NCBI GenBank assembly: GCA_947627415.1
Contig: CANQVU010000004.1
Location: 1-42,851 of the forward strand
DNA from: an uncultured Clostridia bacterium
GTDB lineage: Bacteria; Bacillota; Clostridia; TANB77; CAG-508
Reading direction: 5' to 3'
Length of the DNA: 42,851 nt
Position 1 is the stretch's first letter, and the number at the start of each line of letters is the position of its first letter. The notes below the pieces were generated by a model. The model worked only from the letters and a program-made list of their open reading frames with translations, was not told the DNA's origin and made no database searches. Position numbers and translations under genes: made by a program. Below are positions 20,435 through 29,427 of the stretch, piece after piece.

Positions 20435-22042
20435 ATGAACACAAAGTATATTTTTGTTACAGGTGGAGTAGTATCGGGACTAGGAAAAGGAATAACTGCT
20501 GCATCACTTGGAAGACTTTTAAAAAATAGAGGCTATAAAGTTACAATACAAAAAATGGATCCATATATTAATGTTGACCCAGGAACAATGAGCCCAATTG
20601 AGCATGGTGAGGTTTTTGTAACAGATGATGGAGCAGAAACAGATTTAGATTTAGGCCATTATGAAAGATTTATAGATGAAAATTTAACTAAAAATTCTAG
20701 TGTAACTACTGGAAAGATTTATTCTAGTGTAATTGCAAAAGAAAGAAAGGGTGAATATTTAGGTAAGACTGTTCAAGTAATACCTCATATTACTAATGAA
20801 ATAAAACAAAACATATATAGTTTTGAGAATGAGGATGTTGATATAGTAATTACAGAAATAGGTGGAACTATTGGAGATATTGAAGGACTATCATTTATAG
20901 AAGCTATAAGACAAGTTGGAATAGAAAAACCAAAGGGAGATGTGATTTATGTTCATGTAACATTACTTCCATATATTTCTGGTTCAAATGAGTTAAAATC
21001 TAAGCCAACACAACATTCTGTAAAAGAACTTCAATCATTAGGTATAAAGCCAGATATTTTAGTATGTAGATCAGAGTTACCTATAACGGATTCAATGAGA
21101 AATAAAATAGCGCTTTACTGTAATGTAAGACCAGAAAGTGTAATACAAAATGCTACAGTAGATAATTTATATGCGGTACCTCTAATGCTTGAAGAAGAAG
21201 GATTAACACGTGAGGTTTGCAAAGCTTTAAATTTAGATAAAATAGAGCCAAAAAATGAAGAGTGGGAAAAAATGATAAACCACATTAGAAATATAGGTGA
21301 AAAAACAGTTAAAGTTGCAATAGTAGGGAAATATGTTTCTCTTGAAGATTCATATCTTTCAGTTGCAGAGAGTCTAAGACATGCAGGGTTTGAGAATAAT
21401 GTTAAAGTAGATATTGGATTTGTTGATTCAGAAGAGATAACAGATCAAAATGCAAAAGAAAAATTAGGAGAGTATGATGCCCTTTTGGTTCCAGGAGGAT
21501 TTGGAAATCGTGGGATAGAGGGGAAAATAGTAACAATAAAATATGCAAGAGAAAATAAAGTTCCATTCTTAGGTATATGTTTAGGAATGCAGATGGCGGT
21601 AGTAGAGTTTGCAAGAAATGTATTAGGGTTAAAAGATGCAAATTCAGAAGAATTTGATGAAAATACAAAAAATCCAGTAATACATATAATGGATGACCAA
21701 AAGAACATAGATAAAAAAGGTGGAACAATGAGGCTTGGAAGTTATCCTTGTATTTTAAAAGAGGGAAGCAAAGCATATGATTTATATGGAACTAAAGAAA
21801 TAGCTGAAAGACACAGACATAGATATGAGTATAATAATGATTATAAAGAAAAAATGGAAGCTGCAGGGCTTATATGTAGCGGGACATCACCAGATGGAAG
21901 ATTAGTTGAAATAGTTGAATTAAAAGATCATCCATTCTTTGTGGCAGGACAATTCCATCCAGAGTTTAAATCAAGACCAAATAGACCTGGGCCATTATTT
22001 AAAGGATTAATTGCAGTCGCTAAAAAAAATATAGGTTTATAA
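20435..22042 (+). CDS. pyrG: CTP synthase
   Basis: A 535-residue glutamine-dependent CTP synthase (UTP to CTP). The N-terminal synthetase domain begins [16 protein letters not shown] with the P-loop, followed by [15 protein letters not shown]. The C-terminal glutaminase has the nucleophile in FLGICLGMQ (about residue 381) and the His/Glu of [10 protein letters not shown] (about 508). It shows normal family length, needs no four-base codon and contains no in-frame CGG. ATG 20435 follows AGGAGG. It has its own promoter and leader hairpin after pyrD, completing the pyrimidine set. Confidence 0.97.
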   Translation: MNTKYIFVTGGVVSGLGKGITAASLGRLLKNRGYKVTIQKMDPYINVDPGTMSPIEHGEVFVTDDGAETDLDLGHYERFIDENLTKNSSVTTGKIYSSVIAKERKGEYLGKTVQVIPHITNEIKQNIYSFENEDVDIVITEIGGTIGDIEGLSFIEAIRQVGIEKPKGDVIYVHVTLLPYISGSNELKSKPTQHSVKELQSLGIKPDILVCRSELPITDSMRNKIALYCNVRPESVIQNATVDNLYAVPLMLEEEGLTREVCKALNLDKIEPKNEEWEKMINHIRNIGEKTVKVAIVGKYVSLEDSYLSVAESLRHAGFENNVKVDIGFVDSEEITDQNAKEKLGEYDALLVPGGFGNRGIEGKIVTIKYARENKVPFLGICLGMQMAVVEFARNVLGLKDANSEEFDENTKNPVIHIMDDQKNIDKKGGTMRLGSYPCILKEGSKAYDLYGTKEIAERHRHRYEYNNDYKEKMEAAGLICSGTSPDGRLVEIVELKDHPFFVAGQFHPEFKSRPNRPGPLFKGLIAVAKKNIGL

Positions 22043-22049
22043 AGATAAA

Positions 22050-22071
22050 GGGAGCCTAACTAAAGGCTCCC
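22050..22071 (+). terminator. Terminator after pyrG
   Basis: GGGAGCC / GGCTCCC stem with an 8-base loop, 8 bases after the stop; the following T-run is weak (TTAAATTG). Confidence 0.65.
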
Positions 22072-22079
22072 TTAAATTG

Positions 22080-22313
22080 TCATTTTAAACTTAAAGTTTC
22101 ATTTCCATTATTATATGCTTCTGCTATTTTTTTCTCAATTTTTAAAAGCTGAAAGAAATTTTCAGAAGAATAGATTAGTTCGTGTGATTGTAAATCATCC
22201 ACATAGAATAAACCATATAAATGATATGCACGATAATAGTCGATTGTCAATTCTTTAAGATTGACAATTCTTAAAATCCGATTATTCTGAAGAAATAGTG
22301 TTATTGAATGCAC
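22080..22313 (-). CDS. Small hypothetical protein with an in-frame CGG
   Basis: A 77-residue protein starting at GTG 22313, with TAGGAGG 9 bases upstream and a good promoter (22378-22406), so it is probably real. I do not recognise a family; the sequence is mixed alpha/beta-like with many Tyr and Leu (for example DYYRAYHLYGLFYVDD), with no signal peptide or membrane helix. Codon 12 is CGG (22280-22278), one of only two in-frame CGG triplets seen in the window. Read as CGGA it would meet TAA two codons later. Either CGG is still read as Arg here, or expression is blocked, or the true start is downstream. Confidence 0.6.
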   Translation of the reverse strand: MHSITLFLQNNRILRIVNLKELTIDYYRAYHLYGLFYVDDLQSHELIYSSENFFQLLKIEKKIAEAYNNGNETLSLK

Positions 22314-22377
22314 TGAAAAAAACCTCCTAACATAAATGACAATGTAATTAAAGCAAAAAGCATTTAATTATAAAAGC

Positions 22378-22406
22378 ATTCTACCATAAAATTATGTAAA
22401 ATGCAA
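22378..22406 (-). promoter_or_regulatory. Sigma-A promoter of the small minus-strand gene
   Basis: On the minus strand: TTGCAT (22406-22401), 17-base spacer, TAGAAT (22383-22378). Confidence 0.65.
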
Positions 22407-22410
22407 ACAA

Positions 22411-23463
22411 TTACAAATCTAAACTCAGGAACCAGAATGTGTTTAAAAATATATAAGTATAAATAGCTGCGAAAGTTCCTTGTAGGAGTTTTCCTATTAA
22501 ATAAGGCTTAATAGAGATTTTTGCTTTTGATGTAATACTCAAAATCTGAAGCATTATAGATATACCACCAAATCCTAATAAAAATGCACAAATTATAACA
22601 TTTGTTGAAATAGCTTTATTGCTAATTCCCGCAACCAAACAAACTCCATTAGTAAGTTCTAATATTCCAGTAAGTATTCCATTTGCATAATTAAGAGGAA
22701 TTCCCAAAACATTAAGAATAGGTGATATAAAGTTTGCAAGTATATTTAAAACATTGCTATTTTCTAATATGGATATAATCACAGAAAATAGAACAATAAA
22801 TCCTCCTATTAAAAATATAGTATTAATTGCACTCATTATAGAATTTGCTAAAACTTCTCCAAGATTTGATAATGAAACTTTTTCAGGAACGCTGTTAGAG
22901 GATTCTCCCAACAAAGAACTCCTTTTTTTTCTGCCAGATTTCCACCATCTAAACAAAAAACCAACAGTAAGACATGCCAAAAGATGAGTAATAAAAAGCA
23001 AAATTCCAGTATTAGTATCTTTAAATAATCCTATTCCAACAGTTCCTATTATAAAAAGGGGACCAGAGTTATTAGTAAAAGCAAGTAATCTTTCTGCTTC
23101 TTCACTTGTGCATATACCTTCTGATTTGAATTTTGAAACTATTTTTGCGCCCATTGGGTATCCACTAACAATTCCCATTATAAATGGAAATGCTCCTTCT
23201 CCAGGCACATTGAAAATAGGCCTCATAAATCTATTTAATAATTTACCTAAAAATGAAATAACGTTAGTATATCCAAGAAGTTCAGTTGCAATAAAAAAAG
23301 GAAGCAGAGATGGAACTACTGAATTTGCCCATAATAACAAACCATTTTTTGCAGATGAAAGATTAGCATTTGAAAATACTAATAGAAAAATAGTAAATAG
23401 ACAAATACAAATAGGAACAAATAATCTTTTTAGTTTAAATACTATTATTCTCATTTTATACAT
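22411..23463 (-). CDS. ylbJ: Sporulation integral membrane protein YlbJ
   Basis: A 350-residue polytopic membrane protein of the YlbJ/gate-domain family, required for spore cortex formation in Bacillus. Features: an N-terminal helix (about 10-28), LLPFFIATELLG (about 52-63), the signature GYPMGAKIVSKF (about 101-112), FTNNSGPLFIIGTVG (about 127-141), then at least four more hydrophobic helices to the C-terminus. ATG 23463 is preferred to GTG 23469 because AGAGG (23475-23471 on this strand) is 7 bases from it. Expected localisation: inner forespore membrane. Together with the Spo0A-type gene it suggests a spore-forming lineage. Confidence 0.9.
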   Translation of the reverse strand: MYKMRIIVFKLKRLFVPICICLFTIFLLVFSNANLSSAKNGLLLWANSVVPSLLPFFIATELLGYTNVISFLGKLLNRFMRPIFNVPGEGAFPFIMGIVSGYPMGAKIVSKFKSEGICTSEEAERLLAFTNNSGPLFIIGTVGIGLFKDTNTGILLFITHLLACLTVGFLFRWWKSGRKKRSSLLGESSNSVPEKVSLSNLGEVLANSIMSAINTIFLIGGFIVLFSVIISILENSNVLNILANFISPILNVLGIPLNYANGILTGILELTNGVCLVAGISNKAISTNVIICAFLLGFGGISIMLQILSITSKAKISIKPYLIGKLLQGTFAAIYTYIFLNTFWFLSLDL

Positions 23464-23537
23464 GTACACACCTCTAAGACATATATATTAAATATATAAA
23501 AAATATATGTTATAATTTATATTAGTTAATTAGATAG

Positions 23538-23670
23538 ATTGTTGTTTGTAGGTTTAAATTAATTGCAGATGTTGTAGGGGCGGAATCAATTTCAGCCCGA
23601 GAAACAGATAAATTCCGGGCAGATATGAAATCTGCCCCTACGGATTTTAAAATAGATTTTTTCAAACAAA
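23538..23670. repeat. MITE-like repeat, family A, copy 2
   Basis: Starts ATTGTTGTTTGTAG, contains ATGTTGTAGGGGCGGA and an inverted arm TCTGCCCCTACGGATTT, and ends near TTCAAACAAACTAT. The internal arms GTAGGGGCGGA...AGCCCG and CGGGCAGAT...TGCCCCTAC can pair. It fills most of the 260-base gap before the pyrophosphorylase gene. Confidence 0.75.
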
Positions 23671-23699
23671 CTATGATTATTCAAACAAAATATTAATAG

Positions 23700-23728
23700 T
23701 GGACAAAATATGAAAATAATGTTATATT
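23700..23728 (+). promoter_or_regulatory. Sigma-A promoter of the UDP-sugar pyrophosphorylase gene
   Basis: TGGACA (23700-23705), 17-base spacer, TATATT (23723-23728), 27 bases before the ATG. Confidence 0.55.
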
Positions 23729-23755
23729 ATGAGGGTATTTAGAAAGGATTATAAA

Positions 23756-25004
23756 ATGGAAAATAATTATGAAGAAGCAAAAGAAATATTAAAAAAATAC
23801 AAACAAGAACACATTATAGAATTTATTGATAAGTCATCTTTAGAGGTTAAAGACAAATTAATAAACCAAGTGTTAAATATAGATTTTGATGAATTAAAAG
23901 AATTATATGAAAAAACATTTGAGGATATATATGTAGATTTAGAAGAATTGCAGCCAATTACAGGAGTTAATCCAGATAGATTAAGCAATAAAGAATTAGA
24001 AAGTTATGAAAAAATAGGTACGGATATTATAAAGAATAATAAGTTTGCAGTAAGCACAATGGCAGGAGGACAAGGATCTAGACTTCGGGCATTCAGGAGC
24101 TAAAGGTACATATAAAATTGAATTTGAAAATGGTGATAAATATCTATTTGAAATAATAGTAGATACCTTAAAGCGAGCAAACAATAAATACAATGTAATT
24201 ATACCTTGGTATATAATGACTAGTAACGAAAATAATGAAGATACAGTTAGATTCTTAGAAAAACACAATTATTTTGGATATCCAAAAGATTATATCTATA
24301 TATTTGAACAAGGGAAATTACCATTATTAAATGAACAAGGGAAATTACTGATTGGAAAAGACGGACTTATAAAGGAAGCGTCAAATGGTAATGGAGGAAT
24401 ATTTAATTCTATGCTAAAAAAAGGAGTAATAGCAGATATGGATAAAAGGGGCATAGAATGGGTATTTATTGGATCTGTTGATAATATATTACTAAAATAT
24501 GTTGATGTTCTATTATTGGGATTAACAGCATCGAAAGATAATCAAATAGGAACTAGAACAGTATTAAAAAGGAGTCCAGACGAAAAAGTAGGAGTTCTTT
24601 GCAAACAAAACAATCGAGTGAAAGTAATAGAATACACAGAATTACCTGATGATATAGCAAGTATAACAGATGAAAATGGTGAGTTAGTATTTGGAGAATC
24701 ACATATTATGTGTAATTTATTCAATATAAAAGCAGTAAAGAGGTGTAGTACTAAGGAATTAGAATACCACATAGCATTTAAAAAATCTAACTATGTAGAT
24801 AAAAATGGTAAATTAATTGAACCAAAAAAAGAAAATGCATATAAATTTGAACAATTTATATTTGATAGTTTTAAAATATTTGATGATATTGCAATACTTA
24901 GAGGCAAAAGGGAAGAAGATTTTGCACCTGTTAAAAATATTACAGGAAATGATAGCCCTAAGACTGCAAAAAAACTATATGAAAACTATTGGAAAAATAA
25001 TTAG
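23756..25004 (+). CDS. UDP-N-acetylhexosamine pyrophosphorylase-like (UDPGP family), one CGGG quadruplet
   Basis: A 415-residue nucleotidyltransferase of the eukaryote-like UDPGP/UAP1 family, forming UDP-sugar from UTP and a sugar 1-phosphate. ATG 23756 follows AAAGGA (23743-23748). The UTP-binding signature MAGGQGSRLG (about residues 102-111) is followed by H-S-G-A-K-G-T-Y; the final Gly of SRLG is CGGG at 24086-24089. Later motifs: IPWYIMTS, NGNGGIFNSM (about 207-216) and VFIGSVDNIL (about 233-242, metal Asp). Read as triplets, the gene is two fragments and neither has the complete nucleotide-binding loop. With the quadruplet the 1249 bases close in frame. The sugar specificity (GlcNAc or Glc) is not certain. 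Confidence 0.9.
24086..24089 (+). other. CGGG quadruplet codon (Gly), UDP-sugar pyrophosphorylase
   Basis: Context CTT-CGGG-CAT encodes L-G-H in the GGQGSRLG nucleotide-binding signature. Confidence 0.88.
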
Positions 25005-25055
25005 TTTATGATATATTAATAGCGAAATATATGTAGAAATAGGGGGAACTTTGAA

Positions 25056-26570
25056 ATGAATAGTAGGGGTAGGAGATATGATAGTCAGCCGAAACTAAAT
25101 TTAAAAAAAGTTATAGGTGTAATTGTAGCTATAGCAGTTATAATTATGATTGTAATATCAATTGTTAATATAGTAAAAAATAGTAAAAAGAAAATAGAAG
25201 TAAAAAACTATTCATATTATACAATTTATGAAAACGGTAAATTTGGAGTAATAAATAATGACGGAGAAACAGTGATAGAGCCATCATATGATGAGATGAT
25301 AGCAATACCTAACAATTCTAAACCTATATTTGTATGCACATATGATGTTGATGATAAAACAGGGACATATAATACAAAAGCTATTAATGAAAAAAATGAA
25401 GAAATTTTAATGGGGTATGACAAAATAGAAGCAATAGATAATTTTGATTCAAAACAAAATGTTTGGTATGAAGATAATGTATTAAGAGTAAGTAAAAACG
25501 GGAAATATGGAATTATAAATTTTGATGGTCAAGAAATCTTACCTTGTGAATATGATGAAATAACGGCATTAAAAGGAACAACAGGCAATTTTATAGTTAA
25601 AAAAGAAGGCAATGTTGGATTAGTAAATGAAGAAGGACAAAAAATTGTAGATACAGAATATAAAAATATACTTACACTTAAAGAAGGATATAAAAATGAA
25701 TATATAATTGTAAATGCAGATAACAAGTATGGATTAATTAGTACGAGCGGAACAGTTTTAATAGAACCAAAATATGAACAAGTAAAATATTTAGGAAGTT
25801 CAAATTTATTTGCAGTAAAACAAAACAACACATGGGAATTAATGGATATAGAAGAAAATAAAATATTAATAAATGAAGGATATAGTAATATTGTAGAAGC
25901 AAAATCTGAAAATATAATAGTGGTAGATAAAGATGGAAAATATGGAGTTGTAAGTAAAGATAATAAAGAGAAAATAAAACCACAATATGAAGATTTAAAA
26001 TATGCATTTTCAATTTACTACATAGCAAAAAAAGATGGTAAATATGGAGTAATAAATTTAGACAATGAAAAAGTAATAGAATTCGATTACAAAAATATGA
26101 CATATGTTGAAAATGGTGGATTTATCCAAGCTGATAAAACCGATACAGAAACAGTTATATTTGATAATAATTTAAGTCAAAAAATTACTGGAATAGTATC
26201 AGAATTAAATACAGATAAAGGATATATCAAAGTATATTCAAACAATGAGTATAAATATTATAATTTTAAACTAGAAGAGAAAAATCCATCAGATTTACTA
26301 ACAGAAAACACATTGTTCTTAAGTAAAAAAGATGGAAAATATGGATATATTGATAAATCTGGTAGGGTTGTAGTAGATTATATATATGAAGATGGAACAG
26401 AGCAAAATTTAAAAGGATTTGCAGCAGTTAAAAAAGATGGAGTTTGGGGAAGTATAGACAAAGTAGGAGCTATATCTTACGAGCCATCAGTAAACTTAGA
26501 TAATAGTATTTATATAGACTTTATAGGAGCTTGGCATCTAAATGATAGTGGATTATATTATGAAAAATAA
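25056..26570 (+). CDS. Membrane-anchored WG-repeat protein
   Basis: A 504-residue protein with a basic N-terminus, one membrane helix (about residues 19-41) and an extracytoplasmic region made of repeated WG/KWG-type units. Examples are NGKFGVINNDGETVIEPSYD, NGKYGIINFDGQEILPCEYD, DGKYGVVSKDNKEKIKPQYE and DGKYGYIDKSGRVVVDYIYE, spaced by about 40-50 residues. WG-repeat proteins are common in Clostridia and Bacteroidetes, with roles mostly unknown (binding or scaffold). ATG 25056 follows TAGGGGGAA. It is about 50 bases after the pyrophosphorylase gene, probably in the same transcript, and ends with a clear terminator. Confidence 0.85.
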   Translation: MNSRGRRYDSQPKLNLKKVIGVIVAIAVIIMIVISIVNIVKNSKKKIEVKNYSYYTIYENGKFGVINNDGETVIEPSYDEMIAIPNNSKPIFVCTYDVDDKTGTYNTKAINEKNEEILMGYDKIEAIDNFDSKQNVWYEDNVLRVSKNGKYGIINFDGQEILPCEYDEITALKGTTGNFIVKKEGNVGLVNEEGQKIVDTEYKNILTLKEGYKNEYIIVNADNKYGLISTSGTVLIEPKYEQVKYLGSSNLFAVKQNNTWELMDIEENKILINEGYSNIVEAKSENIIVVDKDGKYGVVSKDNKEKIKPQYEDLKYAFSIYYIAKKDGKYGVINLDNEKVIEFDYKNMTYVENGGFIQADKTDTETVIFDNNLSQKITGIVSELNTDKGYIKVYSNNEYKYYNFKLEEKNPSDLLTENTLFLSKKDGKYGYIDKSGRVVVDYIYEDGTEQNLKGFAAVKKDGVWGSIDKVGAISYEPSVNLDNSIYIDFIGAWHLNDSGLYYEK

Positions 26571-26573
26571 ATT

Positions 26574-26603
26574 AAACAGAAGGGGATATCCCCTTTTGTT
26601 TAA
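26574..26603 (+). terminator. Terminator after the WG-repeat gene
   Basis: AAACAGAAGGGG / CCCCTTTTGTTT hairpin with ATAT loop, directly after the stop codon. Confidence 0.85.
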
Positions 26604-26629
26604 TATTTAAAGTAATGAGGAGATAAATA

Positions 26630-27886
26630 ATGGAACTAAAGATAAAGTATCAGTATACATATTTTATAAAACCATTTCTTATTAAAGAAAATAAATACGA
26701 AAAATATTTATTTTCTTTAGTAAACAATAAAAATTGTAAATTAAAAATATTTGAAAAAGAGAGAGACCTTAATTTATACTCTTATTTCATTCAAAATATA
26801 AGAAAATATTTTTTCCCAACATTTGAATTTGATAGAAATAAAATAAATAATTTAAATAGATTAGATAATAAAACAAAAGCAATAGTATTATCTAAATTAC
26901 ATTGCAACATTTTTGAGTATAATTTTGATACAAAAGTGCAAGGAAAAGTAAGCAATTATGAAGGTATATTCTTTAATATAGATAAAATTGAAATAATTTG
27001 TTTTGATACAGGAGTATGTTTTTTAGTTATAAAAACAGATATAGAAAACAGTAAGAATTTTTCAGATTTATTAAATTTCAATTATAGATTTAAGGATATG
27101 AATTCTGATTTAAAAAAGCTAAAGGATTTCACAAACATAAAAATACAAGCTGACAAATTTGATAATATGAGCGAACTTTCTGACTTTATTAATGATATTA
27201 TTGGTGTAAATAACAATACGGTTGAATTAAAAAATGTAGATTTATACGATAAAAGATTTTTTGTATATACTTATTCATGCATAGATCAAGATGTTTGGAA
27301 TACAGAAAAAGATTTTGAAAAATTAGAAAATGAATTTTTAAAGTATAGTAATTTGTTATCAAGTAATGATACTTTGGACTTTAACACTCATAAATTTGAT
27401 AGAAACATACAGATTATGGAACAGTTTAAGTATTCAAGATTTGGATTTACAAAACAAAGTGCGAGTTTAATGACATCGAGCATAGATATAAATAATTATA
27501 CTAAGTTACCATTTGAGTATGAAAATGAGTATTTGTATACATTAATAATAAGTTTATATCAAAGAGTATATTTAAAGAAAATAGAAAGTAATTTTAAAGA
27601 TCAAAGAGATATAAGTGATTTTAGAAATAAATTTACTAAATTTACAAGAGAAATATGGTTAGATGAAATTACGAATTCGTTGATAGGAACAATATTTTAT
27701 AATAAATGGAAAGAAGTTTTTGAACTTAGAGAAATTTATAATGAGATAAAAAATAAATATGATGTAATATATAAAGAGCTTAATATAGAAAAAAGCCATA
27801 GTGCAAATAAGATTATATTAGTTACACTTATAGTATCATTATTATTAAATATAATAAATTTGATTGCTTTTCTAAAATTAAAATAA
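26630..27886 (+). CDS. Unknown protein with a C-terminal membrane helix
   Basis: 418 residues; I do not recognise the family with confidence. The N-terminal two thirds are soluble, rich in Lys, Asn, Phe and Tyr. A central stretch has IEIICFDTGVCFLVIKT (about residues 125-141), and the C-terminus carries a single strong membrane helix (about 394-416) ending LKLK, preceded by a predicted long helix (about 355-390). The arrangement (soluble domain, long helix, C-terminal membrane segment) recalls CorA-like architecture, but the GMN motif is absent, so no transport function is claimed. ATG 26630 follows AATGAGGAGA. It starts a new unit after the upstream terminator. No CGG in frame. Confidence 0.75.
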   Translation: MELKIKYQYTYFIKPFLIKENKYEKYLFSLVNNKNCKLKIFEKERDLNLYSYFIQNIRKYFFPTFEFDRNKINNLNRLDNKTKAIVLSKLHCNIFEYNFDTKVQGKVSNYEGIFFNIDKIEIICFDTGVCFLVIKTDIENSKNFSDLLNFNYRFKDMNSDLKKLKDFTNIKIQADKFDNMSELSDFINDIIGVNNNTVELKNVDLYDKRFFVYTYSCIDQDVWNTEKDFEKLENEFLKYSNLLSSNDTLDFNTHKFDRNIQIMEQFKYSRFGFTKQSASLMTSSIDINNYTKLPFEYENEYLYTLIISLYQRVYLKKIESNFKDQRDISDFRNKFTKFTREIWLDEITNSLIGTIFYNKWKEVFELREIYNEIKNKYDVIYKELNIEKSHSANKIILVTLIVSLLLNIINLIAFLKLK

Positions 27887-27916
27887 TATAAATTGTTGTT
27901 TGTTTTATTTATTACT

Positions 27917-28030
27917 GTAAAATAGTTTAATATAATTTTTTCAAGACGTCCTTCTTCACAAAAATTATTATTTCATAATAATTTTGGATTCGAAGCTCCT
28001 ATTTCAAAAATTATATTTAAACTATTTTAC
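27917..28030. repeat. Long nested palindrome before acpS
   Basis: Outer arms GTAAAATAGTTTAATATAAT and ATTATATTTAAACTATTTTAC (one mismatch) enclose a second hairpin AAAAATTATTA-TTTC-ATAATAATTTT. The preceding TAAATTGTTGTTTGT is the terminal sequence of repeat family A. The stretch 27887-28081 is otherwise non-coding. It could be a MITE derivative or a structured leader for acpS. Confidence 0.7.
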
Positions 28031-28081
28031 TAATCAAATTAATTTAAAAACAATTATACAAATTACAATTTAGGAGGTAAA

Positions 28082-28459
28082 ATGAAAATACTTTGTGGTA
28101 CAGATATAATAGAAATAAGCAGAATAAAAGAGTCAATTGAAAGATTGGGAGACACTTTTATAAATACACTTTTTACATCTGCTGAAATAGAATATTGTGA
28201 AAGCAAAAGAAATGCAAAATATTATCATTATGCAGGCAGATTTGCTGCAAAAGAGGCAATATTTAAAGCGGTATCTCCATTATTAAAAGACAAATTTGAT
28301 ATATCATGGCATAATGCTGAAGTTATCAATGATGAAAATGGAAATCCTAAGATTAAATTTTTAGATATAAAATTTGATAAGATAAAAAGCATAGATATTT
28401 CGATATCACATTGCAAGGAATATGCTGTTGCTACAGTAGTAGTTATGGTAGAAGGATAG
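28082..28459 (+). CDS. acpS: Holo-[acyl-carrier-protein] synthase
   Basis: A 125-residue phosphopantetheinyl transferase that attaches the CoA-derived 4'-phosphopantetheine to ACP. Motifs: GTDIIEISRI (magnesium Asp, about residues 6-15), FTSAEIEYCESK (about 37-48), and YAGRFAAKEAIFKA with the catalytic Glu/Lys (about 56-69), plus DISISHCKEYAVA near the C-terminus. It has normal family length. ATG 28082 follows AGGAGGTAAA. Its stop is 8 bases before the tatD ATG, so they are co-transcribed. Confidence 0.95.
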   Translation: MKILCGTDIIEISRIKESIERLGDTFINTLFTSAEIEYCESKRNAKYYHYAGRFAAKEAIFKAVSPLLKDKFDISWHNAEVINDENGNPKIKFLDIKFDKIKSIDISISHCKEYAVATVVVMVEG

Positions 28460-28467
28460 AGGTAAAA

Positions 28468-29241
28468 ATGGAACTTTTTGATTCACATGCTCATTATAAT
28501 GATGAAAAATTTGATGAAGATAGAGATAGAATAATAAAAGAAATATATAAAAGTGGTGTTACAAAAATAATTAATGCAGGATATAGCTTGGGATCAACAA
28601 AAAAGGCAATAGAAATTGCAGATAATTACGATTTCATGTATACAACTGCTGGAATATCACCAAATGATATAGATAATTTTAGAAAAGAAGATTTAAAAGA
28701 TATAGAAAATTTAGCAAAAAATAAGAAAGTTGTAGCAATTGGCGAAATTGGTTTAGACTATCATTGGAATACTGAAAATAAAGAATTACAAAAAGAAGTA
28801 TTTATCTCGCAAATAGAAATAGCAAATAGACTTAAATTGCCTATTGTTATTCATACGAGAGAAGCAATATATGATACATTAGATATACTAAAAAACAATA
28901 AATGTAATAAAAATGGTGTATTTCACTGCTCACCATTAAATGTAGATTTAATTAGAGAAGGACTAAAACTTGGATTTTATATATCTTTTGCAGGTCCTAT
29001 AACTTTTAAAAACTCTAAAAACGCAGATGAAGTAATCAAGATGGTACCACTTGATAAGATCCTTATAGAAACAGATTCACCATATCTTAGTCCAGAGCCA
29101 TTAAGAGGGAAAAGAAATGATTCAAGAAATGTAAAATATATGGCACAAAAAATAGCAGATGTTAAAGAAATAACTTTAGAGGAAGTAGCGAGAACAACAT
29201 ATAATAATACTAAAGTTATTTTTGAGATAAAGGAGAAATAA
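28468..29241 (+). CDS. tatD: TatD-family metal-dependent DNase/hydrolase
   Basis: A 257-residue TIM-barrel hydrolase of the TatD/YcfH family. Motifs: FDSHAHYND (metal His pair, residues 3-11), AIGEIGLDYHW (metal Glu, about 91-101), PIVIHTREA (about 128-136), FHCSP (about 153) and IETDSPYLSPEPLRGKRN (about 200-217, metal Asp). ATG 28468 is chosen with GAGGT just upstream; in-frame starts inside acpS have no ribosome site. Family members act as 3'-5' exonucleases or in D-aminoacyl-tRNA/DNA repair contexts. Followed immediately by a PHP-domain remnant. Confidence 0.93.
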   Translation: MELFDSHAHYNDEKFDEDRDRIIKEIYKSGVTKIINAGYSLGSTKKAIEIADNYDFMYTTAGISPNDIDNFRKEDLKDIENLAKNKKVVAIGEIGLDYHWNTENKELQKEVFISQIEIANRLKLPIVIHTREAIYDTLDILKNNKCNKNGVFHCSPLNVDLIREGLKLGFYISFAGPITFKNSKNADEVIKMVPLDKILIETDSPYLSPEPLRGKRNDSRNVKYMAQKIADVKEITLEEVARTTYNNTKVIFEIKEK

Positions 29242-29298
29242 ATGCAAAATTTTAATTATCATCAGCACACATATAGATGTAAACATGCAGATGTTTAA
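29242..29298 (+). pseudogene. Eighteen-codon remnant of a PHP-domain phosphatase
   Basis: Starting 1 base after the tatD stop, with AAGGAG upstream, this encodes MQNFNYHQHTYRCKHADV and then TAA. The H-x-H-T-x-R-C-x-H-A pattern is the metal-binding N-terminus of PHP phosphoesterases (HisJ/histidinol-phosphatase type), normally about 250 residues. The rest is gone and a terminator follows directly, indicating a deletion. It may still be translated as a short peptide. Confidence 0.6.
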
Positions 29299-29309
29299 TA
29301 AATAAAAAG

Positions 29310-29338
29310 CCTTACTTTGATAAAATAAGTAAGGTTTT
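29310..29338 (+). terminator. Terminator of the acpS-tatD unit
   Basis: CCTTACTT / AAGTAAGG stem with a 9-base loop followed by TTTTCTT. Confidence 0.85.
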
Positions 29339-29351
29339 CTTACGGAAAGGC

Positions 29352-29380
29352 TTGACAAAAGCAAAAAAATAGTGTAAAGT
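29352..29380 (+). promoter_or_regulatory. Sigma-A promoter of the ylxM-ffh-ribosomal operon
   Basis: Perfect TTGACA (29352-29357), 17-base spacer, TAAAGT (29375-29380), about 48 bases before the ylxM start. Confidence 0.7.
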
Positions 29381-29427
29381 AATATAGCATTACGTTTTTT
29401 AAACGAATAATGAATAGGAATGGTAAT

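Noticed and set aside
26630..27886. CorA-type magnesium transporter
   Set aside because: Only one C-terminal membrane helix and no GMN motif; similarity is limited to the general domain layout.
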